From positions 1 through 58,476 of the forward strand of contig JAFVGZ010000021.1 of NCBI GenBank assembly GCA_017478025.1: a DNA stretch of 58,476 bases, written 5' to 3'. The notes beneath the pieces are model-generated. The model made no database searches. It was not told the DNA's origin and saw nothing but the letters and a program-made list of their open reading frames with translations. This document shows positions 9,085-16,463 of the stretch, piece by piece (position 1 is the stretch's first letter; every line of letters begins with the position of its first letter). The position numbers and the translations under genes are program-made. The stretch is from Prevotella sp. (lineage in GTDB: Bacteria; Bacteroidota; Bacteroidia; Bacteroidales; Bacteroidaceae).

Positions 9085-9116
9085 TTTGTCAGAGAAATAT
9101 ATAATTGCTACCTTTG
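9085..9116 (+). promoter_or_regulatory. Promoter of the aldolase gene
   Basis: TTTG (9085-9088), 20 bp, then TACCTTTG (9109-9116). The start site is predicted near 9123, so the leader is about 128 nt, long for this window. No known RNA element was recognised in it. Confidence 0.8.
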
Positions 9117-9250
9117 CATTCACGTACTGCGTGGCTATTCCTATGCTCGGACAGACCCGTGTCAAGGCTGGCAGGACTTAGGAGCAGATAACTCACAGGC
9201 TAAAGAACTAATCATATATAAACTAAAAAAACTAACACGCAAACTAAACT

Positions 9251-10258
9251 ATGGTAAATTACAAAGACCTGGGCCTTGTTAACACCCGTGAGATGTTCAA
9301 GAGCGCCGTTGCCGGCGGTTATGCTATCCCGGCTTTCAACTTCAATACTATGGAGCAGATGCAGGCCATCGTTATGGCTGCAGTAGAGACAAAGTCTCCT
9401 GTTATCATGCAGGTTTCCCGTGGCGCACGTAAGTATGCCAACCCAACGATTCTGCGTTACATGGCAGAGGGTGCCGTTGCTTATGCAAAGGAGCTTGGCT
9501 GCGCTAATCCAGAGATAGTGCTTCACCTGGATCACGGTGATAGCTTTGAGACATGTAAGGACTGTATCGACACAGGCTTCTCATCTGTAATGTTCGACGG
9601 CTCTTCACTGCCTTACGAGGAGAATATCGCTATCACAAAGAAGGTTGTTGACTATGCTCACCAGTTTGATGTAACTGTAGAGGCAGAGCTGGGTGTTCTG
9701 GCTGGTGTAGAGGACGAGGTAGCTTCTGAGGAGTCTCACTATACAAAGCCAGAGGAGGTTATCGACTTCGCTACACGCACAGGCTGCGATTCTCTCGCTA
9801 TCTCTATCGGTACCTCTCACGGAGCATATAAGTTCACTCCAGAGCAGTGCACACGTGACCCAAAGACAGGAAAGCTCGTGCCTCCTCCATTGGCATTTGA
9901 TATCCTCCACGAGATAGAGAAGAAGCTTCCAGGATTCCCAATCGTGCTCCACGGCTCTTCATCTGTACCACAGGACTGCGTTGATACCATCAATCAGTAT
10001 GGTGGCAAGTTACCTGATGCAGTAGGTATTCCAGAGGAGCAACTGCGTGAGGCTTCTAAGTCTGCAGTCTGCAAGATTAACATTGACTCAGACTCTCGTC
10101 TTGCCATGACTGCTGCTATCCGCAAGTATCTGGCTGAGAATCCTGGTCACTTCGATCCACGTCAGTATCTGACACCAGCACGTGAGGCTATGAAGCAGAT
10201 GTACATCCACAAGATTGTAGATGTGCTCGGCTCTAATGGCAAGCTCGCAAAGCAGTAA
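9251..10258 (+). CDS. fba: Class II fructose-1,6-bisphosphate aldolase
   Basis: The enzyme (335 aa) cleaves fructose 1,6-bisphosphate to dihydroxyacetone phosphate and glyceraldehyde 3-phosphate. Class II features are visible: GYAIPAFNFNTMEQMQAI near the start, the zinc-site His in IVLHLDHGDSFE (about residues 83-94), EAELGVLAGVEDEV with the catalytic Glu region, SIGTSHGAYKF and IVLHGSSSVP with further metal-binding His, and the phosphate-binding KINIDSDSRLAMT. It stands alone with its own promoter and terminator. Codon use is strongly biased to a few codons (GAG, AAG, CTC), as expected for a highly expressed glycolytic gene. Confidence 0.97.
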   Translation: MVNYKDLGLVNTREMFKSAVAGGYAIPAFNFNTMEQMQAIVMAAVETKSPVIMQVSRGARKYANPTILRYMAEGAVAYAKELGCANPEIVLHLDHGDSFETCKDCIDTGFSSVMFDGSSLPYEENIAITKKVVDYAHQFDVTVEAELGVLAGVEDEVASEESHYTKPEEVIDFATRTGCDSLAISIGTSHGAYKFTPEQCTRDPKTGKLVPPPLAFDILHEIEKKLPGFPIVLHGSSSVPQDCVDTINQYGGKLPDAVGIPEEQLREASKSAVCKINIDSDSRLAMTAAIRKYLAENPGHFDPRQYLTPAREAMKQMYIHKIVDVLGSNGKLAKQ

Positions 10259-10281
10259 TTTTTGTTTCATTCATAGAAATG

Positions 10282-10328
10282 GGTCATCAGGATATTGTCG
10301 AAAGGCAAGAACCTGATGACCTTTTTTG
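10282..10328 (+). terminator. Rho-independent terminator of fba
   Basis: A perfect 10-bp stem, GGTCATCAGG (10282-10291) with CCTGATGACC (10312-10321), is followed by TTTTTT (10323-10328). Confidence 0.85.
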
Positions 10329-10420
10329 TAGTGTTAGTACTGTAGTTAGGGGCACATGAAAACAGCCAAGTACAATGTACCAAGCTGTAACTATAATCGA
10401 TTTTCGTTGGTAGTGTGCTT

Positions 10421-11965
10421 TTAAGCCAATCCCATTTCCTTGGCTTTGCCCATGAGAAGCTCCATGAGTGCCGTGCGCTCATTCTCTACGATGCCGTCAA
10501 GAACCGCGTCTTTTAGGAACTGTTTCAGATCACCAACCTCCTTAGATGGCTTCAGATTGAAGAGCTCCATAATCTCGTTTCCGTCAATGACGGGCTGCAA
10601 CAGGCGTACATAGTCACGTGCTTTCAAGTCTTCAATCTTTTGGCGTACAAGCAGATAGTTATTTCGGAAGTTGCGCTTGCGTATCTCGTTCTTGCTCGTT
10701 ATGTCGGCCTCGCAGAGCGTGAGAAGGTCGTCAATGTCCTCTCCTGCATCGTTGAGCAGCCTGCGAACGGCGCTGTCGGTCACTTCGCTGTCAGCTATGA
10801 TGATGGGTCTCATGTGCAAATCCACAAGCTTTTGCACATATTTCATCTTGCTATCAAGCGGAAGTTTGAGCTTTCTGAAGATGCCTGGCACCATCTTGGC
10901 ACCGATGGTATTGTGGGCATGGAAGGTCCATCCCTGCAGGTTGTCCCATCGCTTGCTGCGAGGCTTGCCAATGTCGTGAAGCAATGCAGCCCAGCGGAGC
11001 CAAAGGATATTATTGGGGTTTATGGTCGCAGAGATTGTGCCGATGTCCGTTCCTTCTGTTGAGTTGTCTGCTACAACAGTTGGTGTGTTGGCCGGATTGG
11101 TGCTCTTGGCAACGTTGTCAAGAACTTCGAGCGTGTGATAAAAGTTGTTCTTGTGGGCTTTGCCGTTGCGCTCTTCCACCATGTCCATCACAGACAGCTC
11201 GGGCAAGATAATGTCCAGAAGCCCTGAGCGTTGCAGGTCAACGAAGCCGCGAGACGGTGTGTCGGTCATGAGAATTTTGTTCAACTCCTCGCTGATGCGT
11301 TCGCCTGAGATGATTTTCAGCCTTTCGGCATTGCGTGAAAGGGCTTCGAAGGTCTCCTCCTCGATGTAGAATTTGAAGCGAGTTGCAAAGCGTATGCAGC
11401 GCAACATGCGCAAGGGGTCGTCAGAGAAAGTGATGTCTGGGTCTAATGGTGTGCGTATAATACCGTCCCAAAGGTCGTCAAGCCCGCCGAAAGGATCTAC
11501 GAGCTCGCCGAAGCGCGCCTTGTTGAGGCAGATAGCCATAGCGTTGATGGTGAAATCGCGGCGGTTCTGATCATCCTCCAATGTGCCGTCCTCCACGATA
11601 GGCTTGCGTGAGTCACGCTGATAGGACTCACGTCGGGCACCGACAAACTCCAGTTCTTGCTTGCCGTATTTCACTTGTGCCGTGCCGAAATTCTTGAATA
11701 CGGAGAGATGTGCTTTACGTCCCAGCCGCTTGGCTACGGCGCGTGCCATGGTGATGCCGGAACCCACAACAACACAATCGATGTCGTCAGATGGGCGTTC
11801 AAGGAAGATGTCCCTCACGTACCCTCCAACGACATAACACTCCAACCCCAGCTCGTCTGCCACCTCTGATACGGTGTGCATGATGGGTTGGTCCAGTATT
11901 TGTGCCAGTTCAGCGTCTGTATAGTCTTTCAAGCGAGTAAATAAGCGTTTTATCGTATTATCCAA
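10421..11965 (-). CDS. cca: CCA tRNA nucleotidyltransferase / poly(A) polymerase family with HD domain
   Basis: The protein has 514 aa. The N-terminal nucleotidyltransferase domain (about residues 40-180) has the GGYVRD motif and the catalytic DDID carboxylates, followed by RRDFTINAMA and the RMLRCIRFATRF motif B. The C-terminal half is an HD phosphohydrolase domain (HTLEVLDN, LLHDIGKP, HNTIGAKM). It adds or repairs the 3' CCA of tRNA. Oddity: between the EVLDN helix and the LRWAALLHDIGKP motif there is a Thr/Asn-rich segment of about 30 residues (TNPANTPTVVADN to TINPNN), which looks like an inserted flexible loop. It converges on fba. No clear promoter was seen upstream. Confidence 0.93.
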   Translation of the reverse strand: MDNTIKRLFTRLKDYTDAELAQILDQPIMHTVSEVADELGLECYVVGGYVRDIFLERPSDDIDCVVVGSGITMARAVAKRLGRKAHLSVFKNFGTAQVKYGKQELEFVGARRESYQRDSRKPIVEDGTLEDDQNRRDFTINAMAICLNKARFGELVDPFGGLDDLWDGIIRTPLDPDITFSDDPLRMLRCIRFATRFKFYIEEETFEALSRNAERLKIISGERISEELNKILMTDTPSRGFVDLQRSGLLDIILPELSVMDMVEERNGKAHKNNFYHTLEVLDNVAKSTNPANTPTVVADNSTEGTDIGTISATINPNNILWLRWAALLHDIGKPRSKRWDNLQGWTFHAHNTIGAKMVPGIFRKLKLPLDSKMKYVQKLVDLHMRPIIIADSEVTDSAVRRLLNDAGEDIDDLLTLCEADITSKNEIRKRNFRNNYLLVRQKIEDLKARDYVRLLQPVIDGNEIMELFNLKPSKEVGDLKQFLKDAVLDGIVENERTALMELLMGKAKEMGLA

Positions 11966-12064
11966 TATCCTCTCTCGTCCTTACTACCTCTTCTCTCATC
12001 TCTCATTCCTCACAAATTACGCATTGTGCATTATTAATTCAAGTTTCTCGAGTAGTCAGTAGTT

Positions 12065-12145
12065 CTTGCTCCACGTTGTTACGCAAGCGTCACGGAGTGC
12101 CGAGACTTGCTCCACGTTGTTACGCAAGCGTCACGGTGTGCCGAG
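12065..12145. repeat. Tandem 41-bp direct repeat (two copies)
   Basis: Copies at 12065-12104 and 12106-12145 begin CTTGCTCCACGTTGTTACGC and differ at one base in 40. Related words (CTTGCTCC...GCAAGCGTC) recur at 48961-48988 and, on the opposite strand, at about 42311-42341. It therefore belongs to a dispersed family. Confidence 0.85.
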
Positions 12146-12163
12146 CGGCGTAGTTCTGACATA

Positions 12164-12246
12164 TTACCAAGCTTTGGTAATTGAGTTACCAAGCCTTGGT
12201 AATGCGGTTACCAAGCCTTGGTAATCAGTTTACCAGCCCTTGGTAA
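12164..12246. repeat. Four 17-bp inverted repeats with exact 22-bp period
   Basis: Copies start at 12164, 12186, 12208 and 12230. Each has arms TTACCAA/TTGGTAA around a 3-nt centre (GCT, GCC, GCC; the fourth, TTACCAGCCCTTGGTAA, is slightly degenerate). The spacing is exact and the linker sequences differ, so the palindromes and their phase are conserved rather than the whole unit. Confidence 0.9.
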
Positions 12247-12429
12247 TCGTCTTATTCGACTTTTGCCCCTCTTCGCATGCTGCTTATCTTTAGCGGTAAT
12301 ATGACGAGGAAAGCCTGGAGCAGGGCGTTTATCAACTGGAGAAAGTTGTGTTAATTATGAATTATGAATTATGCATTATGCATTATGCACTACGAATAAA
12401 CCTCTTCTCCTCCATCGGGGGCAGGGTCC

Positions 12430-12966
12430 TCAATACTCCAGCTTTAGTATCCCGTTGTCCTTCGGAGTTGATATCTCAAACTCCAATACAGGCAGCGAAT
12501 TCTCTTTCGGACGCATGGGTACATGTAGGTCAGGGTCATAGACTGAGACCTCAACCATCGCTACGCCTGCTGCTATAATGCCGAGGCGACGGGCTGCTTC
12601 ATACGATAGGTCGATGATGCGCCCTTTGACGTGAGGCCCTCTATCGATGACCTCCACAACCACTTCCTTGCCGTTGGCTGGATTCTTTACTAAGAGCAAT
12701 GTGCCGAATGGGAGGCTTTTGTGGGCGCAGACCAACGAGTCGTTATTCAGTCTGACTCCTGAAGACGTGCGTGCTCCATTGGCACGCCGCGAATAGAAAG
12801 AGGCCTTTCCCTTCTGTCCGTTCGCGGTTGATGATGATGATGTCGCTTTCTTAGAGTCTCCTTCCTCGTGAGAGGGTAGGCGCAACATTGCCGCTGCAGC
12901 ATGTATGGGCAGCAGCAACAGACAAGTGACGACAATTCGGTGGGCTAAATGTCGTAGATGTATCAT
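12430..12966 (-). CDS. RlpA-like septal ring protein (double-psi beta-barrel)
   Basis: The protein has 178 aa with an N-terminal signal peptide (core VVTCLLLLPIHAAAA). A Ser/Thr-rich linker follows, then the RlpA domain (about residues 50-145): GKASFYSRRANGARTSSGVR, LPFGTLLLVKNPANGKEVVVEVIDRGPH and RIIDLSYEAARRLG. In RlpA proteins this domain binds or cleaves peptide-free (denuded) glycan at the division site. The conserved Asp of VIDRGP and the preceding HKSLPFGT are present. No SPOR domain follows; the 30-residue tail is of unknown function. The predicted transcription start nearly coincides with the ATG, suggesting a leaderless mRNA. Confidence 0.88.
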   Translation of the reverse strand: MIHLRHLAHRIVVTCLLLLPIHAAAAMLRLPSHEEGDSKKATSSSSTANGQKGKASFYSRRANGARTSSGVRLNNDSLVCAHKSLPFGTLLLVKNPANGKEVVVEVIDRGPHVKGRIIDLSYEAARRLGIIAAGVAMVEVSVYDPDLHVPMRPKENSLPVLEFEISTPKDNGILKLEY

Positions 12967-12973
12967 ACGCTTA

Positions 12974-13004
12974 CAAAGGTAAGACTTTTATGCCGTCGCG
13001 CCAA
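12974..13004 (-). promoter_or_regulatory. Promoter of rlpA, implying a leaderless transcript
   Basis: On the minus strand TTG (13002-13004), 20 bp, then TACCTTTG (12974-12981). Only 7 nt separate the -7 box from the ATG (12964-12966), so the start site falls at or next to the start codon. Confidence 0.75.
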
Positions 13005-13051
13005 CAGATGAGTCAAGTTTTATTGAGTTTTAATGAAATATGTAGGCAAAA

Positions 13052-13083
13052 TTTGTGTATATCATAACTTTTTCGTAATTTTG
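13052..13083 (+). promoter_or_regulatory. Promoter of the IMP cyclohydrolase gene
   Basis: TTTG (13052-13055), 20 bp, then TAATTTTG (13076-13083). The leader to the ATG at 13147 is about 57 nt. Confidence 0.75.
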
Positions 13084-13146
13084 CTGCGAAATATCCCAGT
13101 GTGGATAAAATCCATAAGTCGTATTTTTTGTAAAGGTAAAAGATAT

Positions 13147-13740
13147 ATGTCAGAAGTAAAGAAGATTAAGACCGCACTTGTCAGTGTGTTTCACAAGGAC
13201 GGTTTGGATGAATTGCTTGCAAAGTTAAATGCAGAAGGAGTGAAGTTCCTCTCCACAGGTGGAACGCAGAAGTTTATCGAGTCTCTGGGCTATGAGTGCC
13301 AGGCAGTAGAGGATGTTACGACTTATCCCAGCATCCTTGGTGGCCGTGTGAAGACTCTTCACCCAAAGATATTTGGTGGCATACTGGGTCGCCGCGGCCT
13401 GGAGAGTGATCAGGAGCAGATGGCCAAGTATGAGATACCTGAGATAGACCTCGTTATCGTTGACTTATATCCATTTGAGCAGACCGTTGCCAGTGGAGCA
13501 TCTGAGGCTGATATTATTGAGAAGATAGACATAGGCGGCATCTCGCTGATACGTGCCGGAGCTAAGAACTTCAAGGACGTAGTCATTGTTCCTTCAAAGG
13601 CAGAGTATGGTGTCCTTCTTGATATCCTGAATCGTAAGGGTGCACAGACCGATATCGAAGATCGCAGAATGTTTGCAACACGCGCCTTTGGTGTCAGCTC
13701 ACATTACGATACTGCCATAAACGCATGGTTTGAGAAGTAA
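13147..13740 (+). CDS. purH: Stand-alone IMP cyclohydrolase (N-terminal half of PurH)
   Basis: The protein has 197 aa from the ATG at 13147; the upstream in-frame ATG at 13033 precedes the promoter. It contains only the MGS-like IMP cyclohydrolase domain, which closes FAICAR to IMP. Visible motifs are TALVSVFHKDGLDELL, FLSTGGTQKFI, the catalytic Lys block RVKTLHPKIFGGIL, VDLYPFEQT and IDIGGISLIRAGAKNFKDVVIV. It stops cleanly after ATRAFGVSSHYDTAINAWFEK, the linker point in bifunctional PurH (about 500 aa). The next 220 bp do not encode the AICAR transformylase half in any frame, so this is not a fresh frameshift. A separate transformylase gene elsewhere is expected. Confidence 0.88.
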   Translation: MSEVKKIKTALVSVFHKDGLDELLAKLNAEGVKFLSTGGTQKFIESLGYECQAVEDVTTYPSILGGRVKTLHPKIFGGILGRRGLESDQEQMAKYEIPEIDLVIVDLYPFEQTVASGASEADIIEKIDIGGISLIRAGAKNFKDVVIVPSKAEYGVLLDILNRKGAQTDIEDRRMFATRAFGVSSHYDTAINAWFEK

Positions 13741-13959
13741 AAAGGTTCTGCACGGCATCTCGCTCTGCACTCAGAGGTGACGGATGTTGCATGCAGAGAC
13801 ACAGCGGCTGAAGAACCCACGGGGACGGGTATCAGTATAATATGTAAGGCCTCCGGAACTTAAGACAGGCTCCATCAATTAGCTTTGTCAGATATATTAA
13901 TATCACGGTGGGAATAGATAGTACCCACCTAAAAAAAACGTAAGAAGTTAGAAGATTAA
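13741..13959 (+). other. mreB leader region with possible structured elements
   Basis: No ORF is seen. GGTTCT (13744-13749) can pair with AGAACC (13811-13816). A TAnnTTTG-like box TAGCTTTG lies at 13880-13887 but has no -33 TTG at the right distance, so a promoter for mreB here is only tentative. The segment 13899-13930, with GGTGGG pairing to CCCACC, recurs almost unchanged at 34311-34342. Confidence 0.4.
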
Positions 13960-14982
13960 ATGGGATTTTTTTCTTTCACAAGAGAAATAGCGATGGACTT
14001 GGGCACGGCCAATACTATCATCATACAAGATGATAAGATTGTTGTTGACGAGCCTTCCGTCGTTGCAATAGACCGTGACACCAATCAGATGATTGCGGTA
14101 GGTGAAGCGGCAAAGAGTATGTATGAGAAGACCAATGATCGCATCAGGACTGTTCGTCCATTAAAGGACGGCGTGATAGCCGACTTCTCTGCTTGCGAGA
14201 TGATGATACGTGGTCTTATCAAGATGGTGCCTGCAGGCAGACACTTGTTTTCTCCATCGCTCCGTATGGTTATCGGCGTACCTTCGGGCAGTACTGAGGT
14301 AGAGCTGCGTGCTGTGCGTGACTCTGCCGAGCATGCTGACGGACGTGACGTATATCTCATCTTCGAGCCTATGGCAGCAGCCATTGGTATCGGTATAGAT
14401 GTTGAGGCACCAGAGGGCAACATGATTGTTGACATCGGTGGCGGCTCAACAGAGATTGCCGTCATCTCGCTGGGCGGCATTGTCAGCAACACCTCTATCC
14501 GTGTGGCAGGTGATGAACTCACGGCAGATATTCAAGAGTACATGTCACGCCAGCATAACATGCGTATTTCAGAGCGTATGGCTGAGCGTATCAAGATAAA
14601 TGTAGGCTCTGCACTGTCAGATCTTGGTGATGAGGCTCCGGAGAATTATACCGTTTACGGTCCAAACCGTATCACGGCTCTTCCAATGGAAGTTAGCGTG
14701 GACTATAAGGAGATAGCTCACTGCATAGACAAGACTGTGGCAAAGATTGACGCTGCTGTGCTCTCAGCTCTTGAGGTGACACCGCCAGAGTTGTATGCCG
14801 ACATCGTGAAGAATGGTATCTGGCTTAGTGGTGGCGGCGCATTGCTTCGCGGTCTGGACAAACGTCTGGAGTCGAAGATAGGCATCCCGTTCCATGTGGC
14901 AGAGGATCCGCTACGCAGTGTGGCTCTCGGTGCAGGCGTTGCACTGAAGAATATCAATAATTTCTCGTTCCTTATGAGATAA
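13960..14982 (+). CDS. mreB: Rod shape-determining protein MreB
   Basis: This actin-like ATPase (340 aa) polymerises under the inner membrane and guides elongation. Actin-fold motifs are clear: phosphate 1 block DLGTANTIII near residue 12, VGVPSGSTEVELRAV-type connect region (IGVPSGSTEVELRAV), phosphate 2 block NMIVDIGGGSTEIAVISLGG, and the adenosine block GIWLSGGGALLRGLD. The N-terminal GFFSFTREIAMD fits the MreB membrane-binding region. It is the first gene of mreBCD-mrdA. Length is normal. Confidence 0.97.
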   Translation: MGFFSFTREIAMDLGTANTIIIQDDKIVVDEPSVVAIDRDTNQMIAVGEAAKSMYEKTNDRIRTVRPLKDGVIADFSACEMMIRGLIKMVPAGRHLFSPSLRMVIGVPSGSTEVELRAVRDSAEHADGRDVYLIFEPMAAAIGIGIDVEAPEGNMIVDIGGGSTEIAVISLGGIVSNTSIRVAGDELTADIQEYMSRQHNMRISERMAERIKINVGSALSDLGDEAPENYTVYGPNRITALPMEVSVDYKEIAHCIDKTVAKIDAAVLSALEVTPPELYADIVKNGIWLSGGGALLRGLDKRLESKIGIPFHVAEDPLRSVALGAGVALKNINNFSFLMR

Positions 14983-14988
14983 CCGGAC

Positions 14989-15849
14989 TTGAGAAATCTT
15001 ATTAATTTCATAATAGACCATTACCATTGGGCCCTATTCCTCTTGCTTGAGGTGATAGGGCTTACCCTTTTTTTCTCACGTGACGGGTATCAGCGTGCCT
15101 CGTTCATATCTTCCACCAACACCATAGTGGGGTGGATCTATGAGGGTAGATCAAAGGTTACCACGTTCTTTGACCTGACTCAGACCAATAGAGAATTGAC
15201 GAGTGCCAATGTCTATCTGAACCTCCGCGTGAAGCAGCTGCAGGATGAGCTGGAGAAATATAAAGACTCTGGCACCACCCGCAGTGACTCCGTTAATCCG
15301 CTTGCAGGTTACAAACTTATACCTGCAAAGGTGGTCCATAACAGTTTACACCTGAAGGACAACCTACTTACCATAGACAAAGGTACTGCAGATGGCGTCG
15401 ATAAAGATATGGGTGTTGTGTCAGGCAACGGTGTCGTAGGCATCGTTTATAAGGCCGGCCCTCACTATTCTGTTGTTATACCGGTGCTCAATTCTCAGTC
15501 CAGCATCAGCTGCATGATAGAGCATCGCCGCTACTTTGGCTACCTGCACTGGACTGGTGGGGCAAGCAATATGGCATACGTGGATGACGTGCCGCGTCAT
15601 GCACACTTCAAGCTCTACGAGAGAATGGTCACATCTGGCTACTCAACCGTATTCCCCGAGGGTGTTCCCGTAGGAAAGATAATACATGTGTTTAACTCCC
15701 CTGATGGTGTGTCGTACCGCATACAGGTGCACCTCTACACCAACTTCGCTACTTTGCGCGATGTCATGGTGATAGACAACGAAAAGGTGACCGAACAGGT
15801 GGAACTGTTACGACATGCTGCTGACACACTGGCACTTACCAACCGATAG
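14989..15849 (+). CDS. mreC: Rod shape-determining protein MreC
   Basis: The protein has 286 aa. The only usable start is TTG at 14989: the in-frame ATG upstream at 14974 is separated by the mreB stop, and no ATG precedes the transmembrane helix. Topology is a short cytoplasmic start (RNLINFIIDHYHW), one membrane helix (ALFLLLEVIGLTLFF), a coiled coil (about residues 65-95, with LRVKQLQDELEKYKD) and a periplasmic beta-barrel domain (KVVHNSLHLKDNLLTIDKGTADGVDKDMGVVSGNGVVGIV is the typical core). MreC links MreB to PBP2. It begins 6 bp after mreB. Confidence 0.94.
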   Translation: MRNLINFIIDHYHWALFLLLEVIGLTLFFSRDGYQRASFISSTNTIVGWIYEGRSKVTTFFDLTQTNRELTSANVYLNLRVKQLQDELEKYKDSGTTRSDSVNPLAGYKLIPAKVVHNSLHLKDNLLTIDKGTADGVDKDMGVVSGNGVVGIVYKAGPHYSVVIPVLNSQSSISCMIEHRRYFGYLHWTGGASNMAYVDDVPRHAHFKLYERMVTSGYSTVFPEGVPVGKIIHVFNSPDGVSYRIQVHLYTNFATLRDVMVIDNEKVTEQVELLRHAADTLALTNR

Positions 15850-15858
15850 ATAATAATT

Positions 15859-16335
15859 GTGAGATACATCGCCTACATAATCCTCCTTGCCTTGGCTCAG
15901 GGGCTTCTCTTCAACAGTATCCATGTCATGGGTATTGCAACGCCTCTGATGTATGTATGGTTTGTGCTTATGCTTCCACGCGACTTGCCGCATTGGATGC
16001 GCTTGGCGATGTGCTTCATTCTGGGCGCGTTAGTCGATATGTTCTCTGATACAGCAGGCCTGGTCATGACCTCGCTCACGGCAGTGGGATTCGTGCAGCC
16101 CTATTTCTTAGAACTATTCCTGGGACGCGAAGATGAGGAGGATTTCAAACCGTCCATGCGTACAATGGGTTTCTGGAAGTATTCCTTCTATGCCTTCTGT
16201 CTGGTGTTCCTCTACTGTCTCATATACTTTGGGCTTGATGCATTCACCCTGCACGATTTGGTGTATCTGCTGATGATGGCTGGTAGTAGCGGACTGATAA
16301 CGTATATCCTAATCCTCGTAATAGGGTTTATTTAA
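15859..16335 (+). CDS. mreD: Rod shape-determining protein MreD
   Basis: The protein has 158 aa and starts at GTG 15859, 9 bp after mreC. It is an integral membrane protein with several hydrophobic helices (YIAYIILLALAQGLLFN, PLMYVWFVLMLPRDL, MCFILGALVDMFSDTAGLVMTSL, FYAFCLVFLYCLIYFGL, LVYLLMMAGSSGLITYILILVIGFI). The LGALVDMFSDTAG segment is the MreD signature. The family is divergent and identification rests on both topology and operon position. Confidence 0.9.
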   Translation: MRYIAYIILLALAQGLLFNSIHVMGIATPLMYVWFVLMLPRDLPHWMRLAMCFILGALVDMFSDTAGLVMTSLTAVGFVQPYFLELFLGREDEEDFKPSMRTMGFWKYSFYAFCLVFLYCLIYFGLDAFTLHDLVYLLMMAGSSGLITYILILVIGFI

Positions 16336-16463
16336 TGCATAATGCATAATTAAATTCACAATGCATAATTCATAATGCTTAATGCATAATGTTTAATGTT
16401 TAATTCATAATTCGCAGTCCCCTTCCCCCTCCCTTTTGGGGAGGGCCGGGGTGAGGTTTTGTT
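16333..16463. repeat. AT-word array plus GC-rich REP-like element between mreD and mrdA
   Basis: Repeats of AATGCATAAT/GTTTAAT words (16334-16410) are followed by a GC-rich element (about 16417-16458: CCCCTTCCCCCTCCC, TTTTGGGGAGGG, CCGGGGTGAGG) of the family found at several sites in the window. The mrdA TTG start lies 6-8 bp after it. Confidence 0.75.

Larger units (their letters stand above)
11966..12429. other. 464-bp repeat-rich intergenic region
   Basis: No gene is seen between the cca start and the rlpA stop, both on the minus strand. From left to right it holds a CT-rich low-complexity stretch, an AT-rich word array, a 40-bp direct repeat pair, four inverted repeats at 22-bp spacing, and another ATTATGAATT/GCATTATGCAT array at about 12352-12392. 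Confidence 0.7.

Noticed and set aside
9123-9250. Riboswitch in the long fba leader
   Set aside because: The leader is long but I could not match it to any known aptamer or find a terminator-like switch; left as an unexplained leader.
10640-11570. Several plus-strand frames opposite cca
   Set aside because: They are antisense shadows of a complete CCA-adding enzyme.
12164-12246. CRISPR-like regularly spaced repeats
   Set aside because: The 17-bp palindromes are separated by only 5 bp, far too short for spacers, and no cas genes are present.
13741-13959. Frameshifted remainder of PurH (AICAR transformylase)
   Set aside because: No frame in this interval encodes transformylase motifs, and mreB begins directly after.
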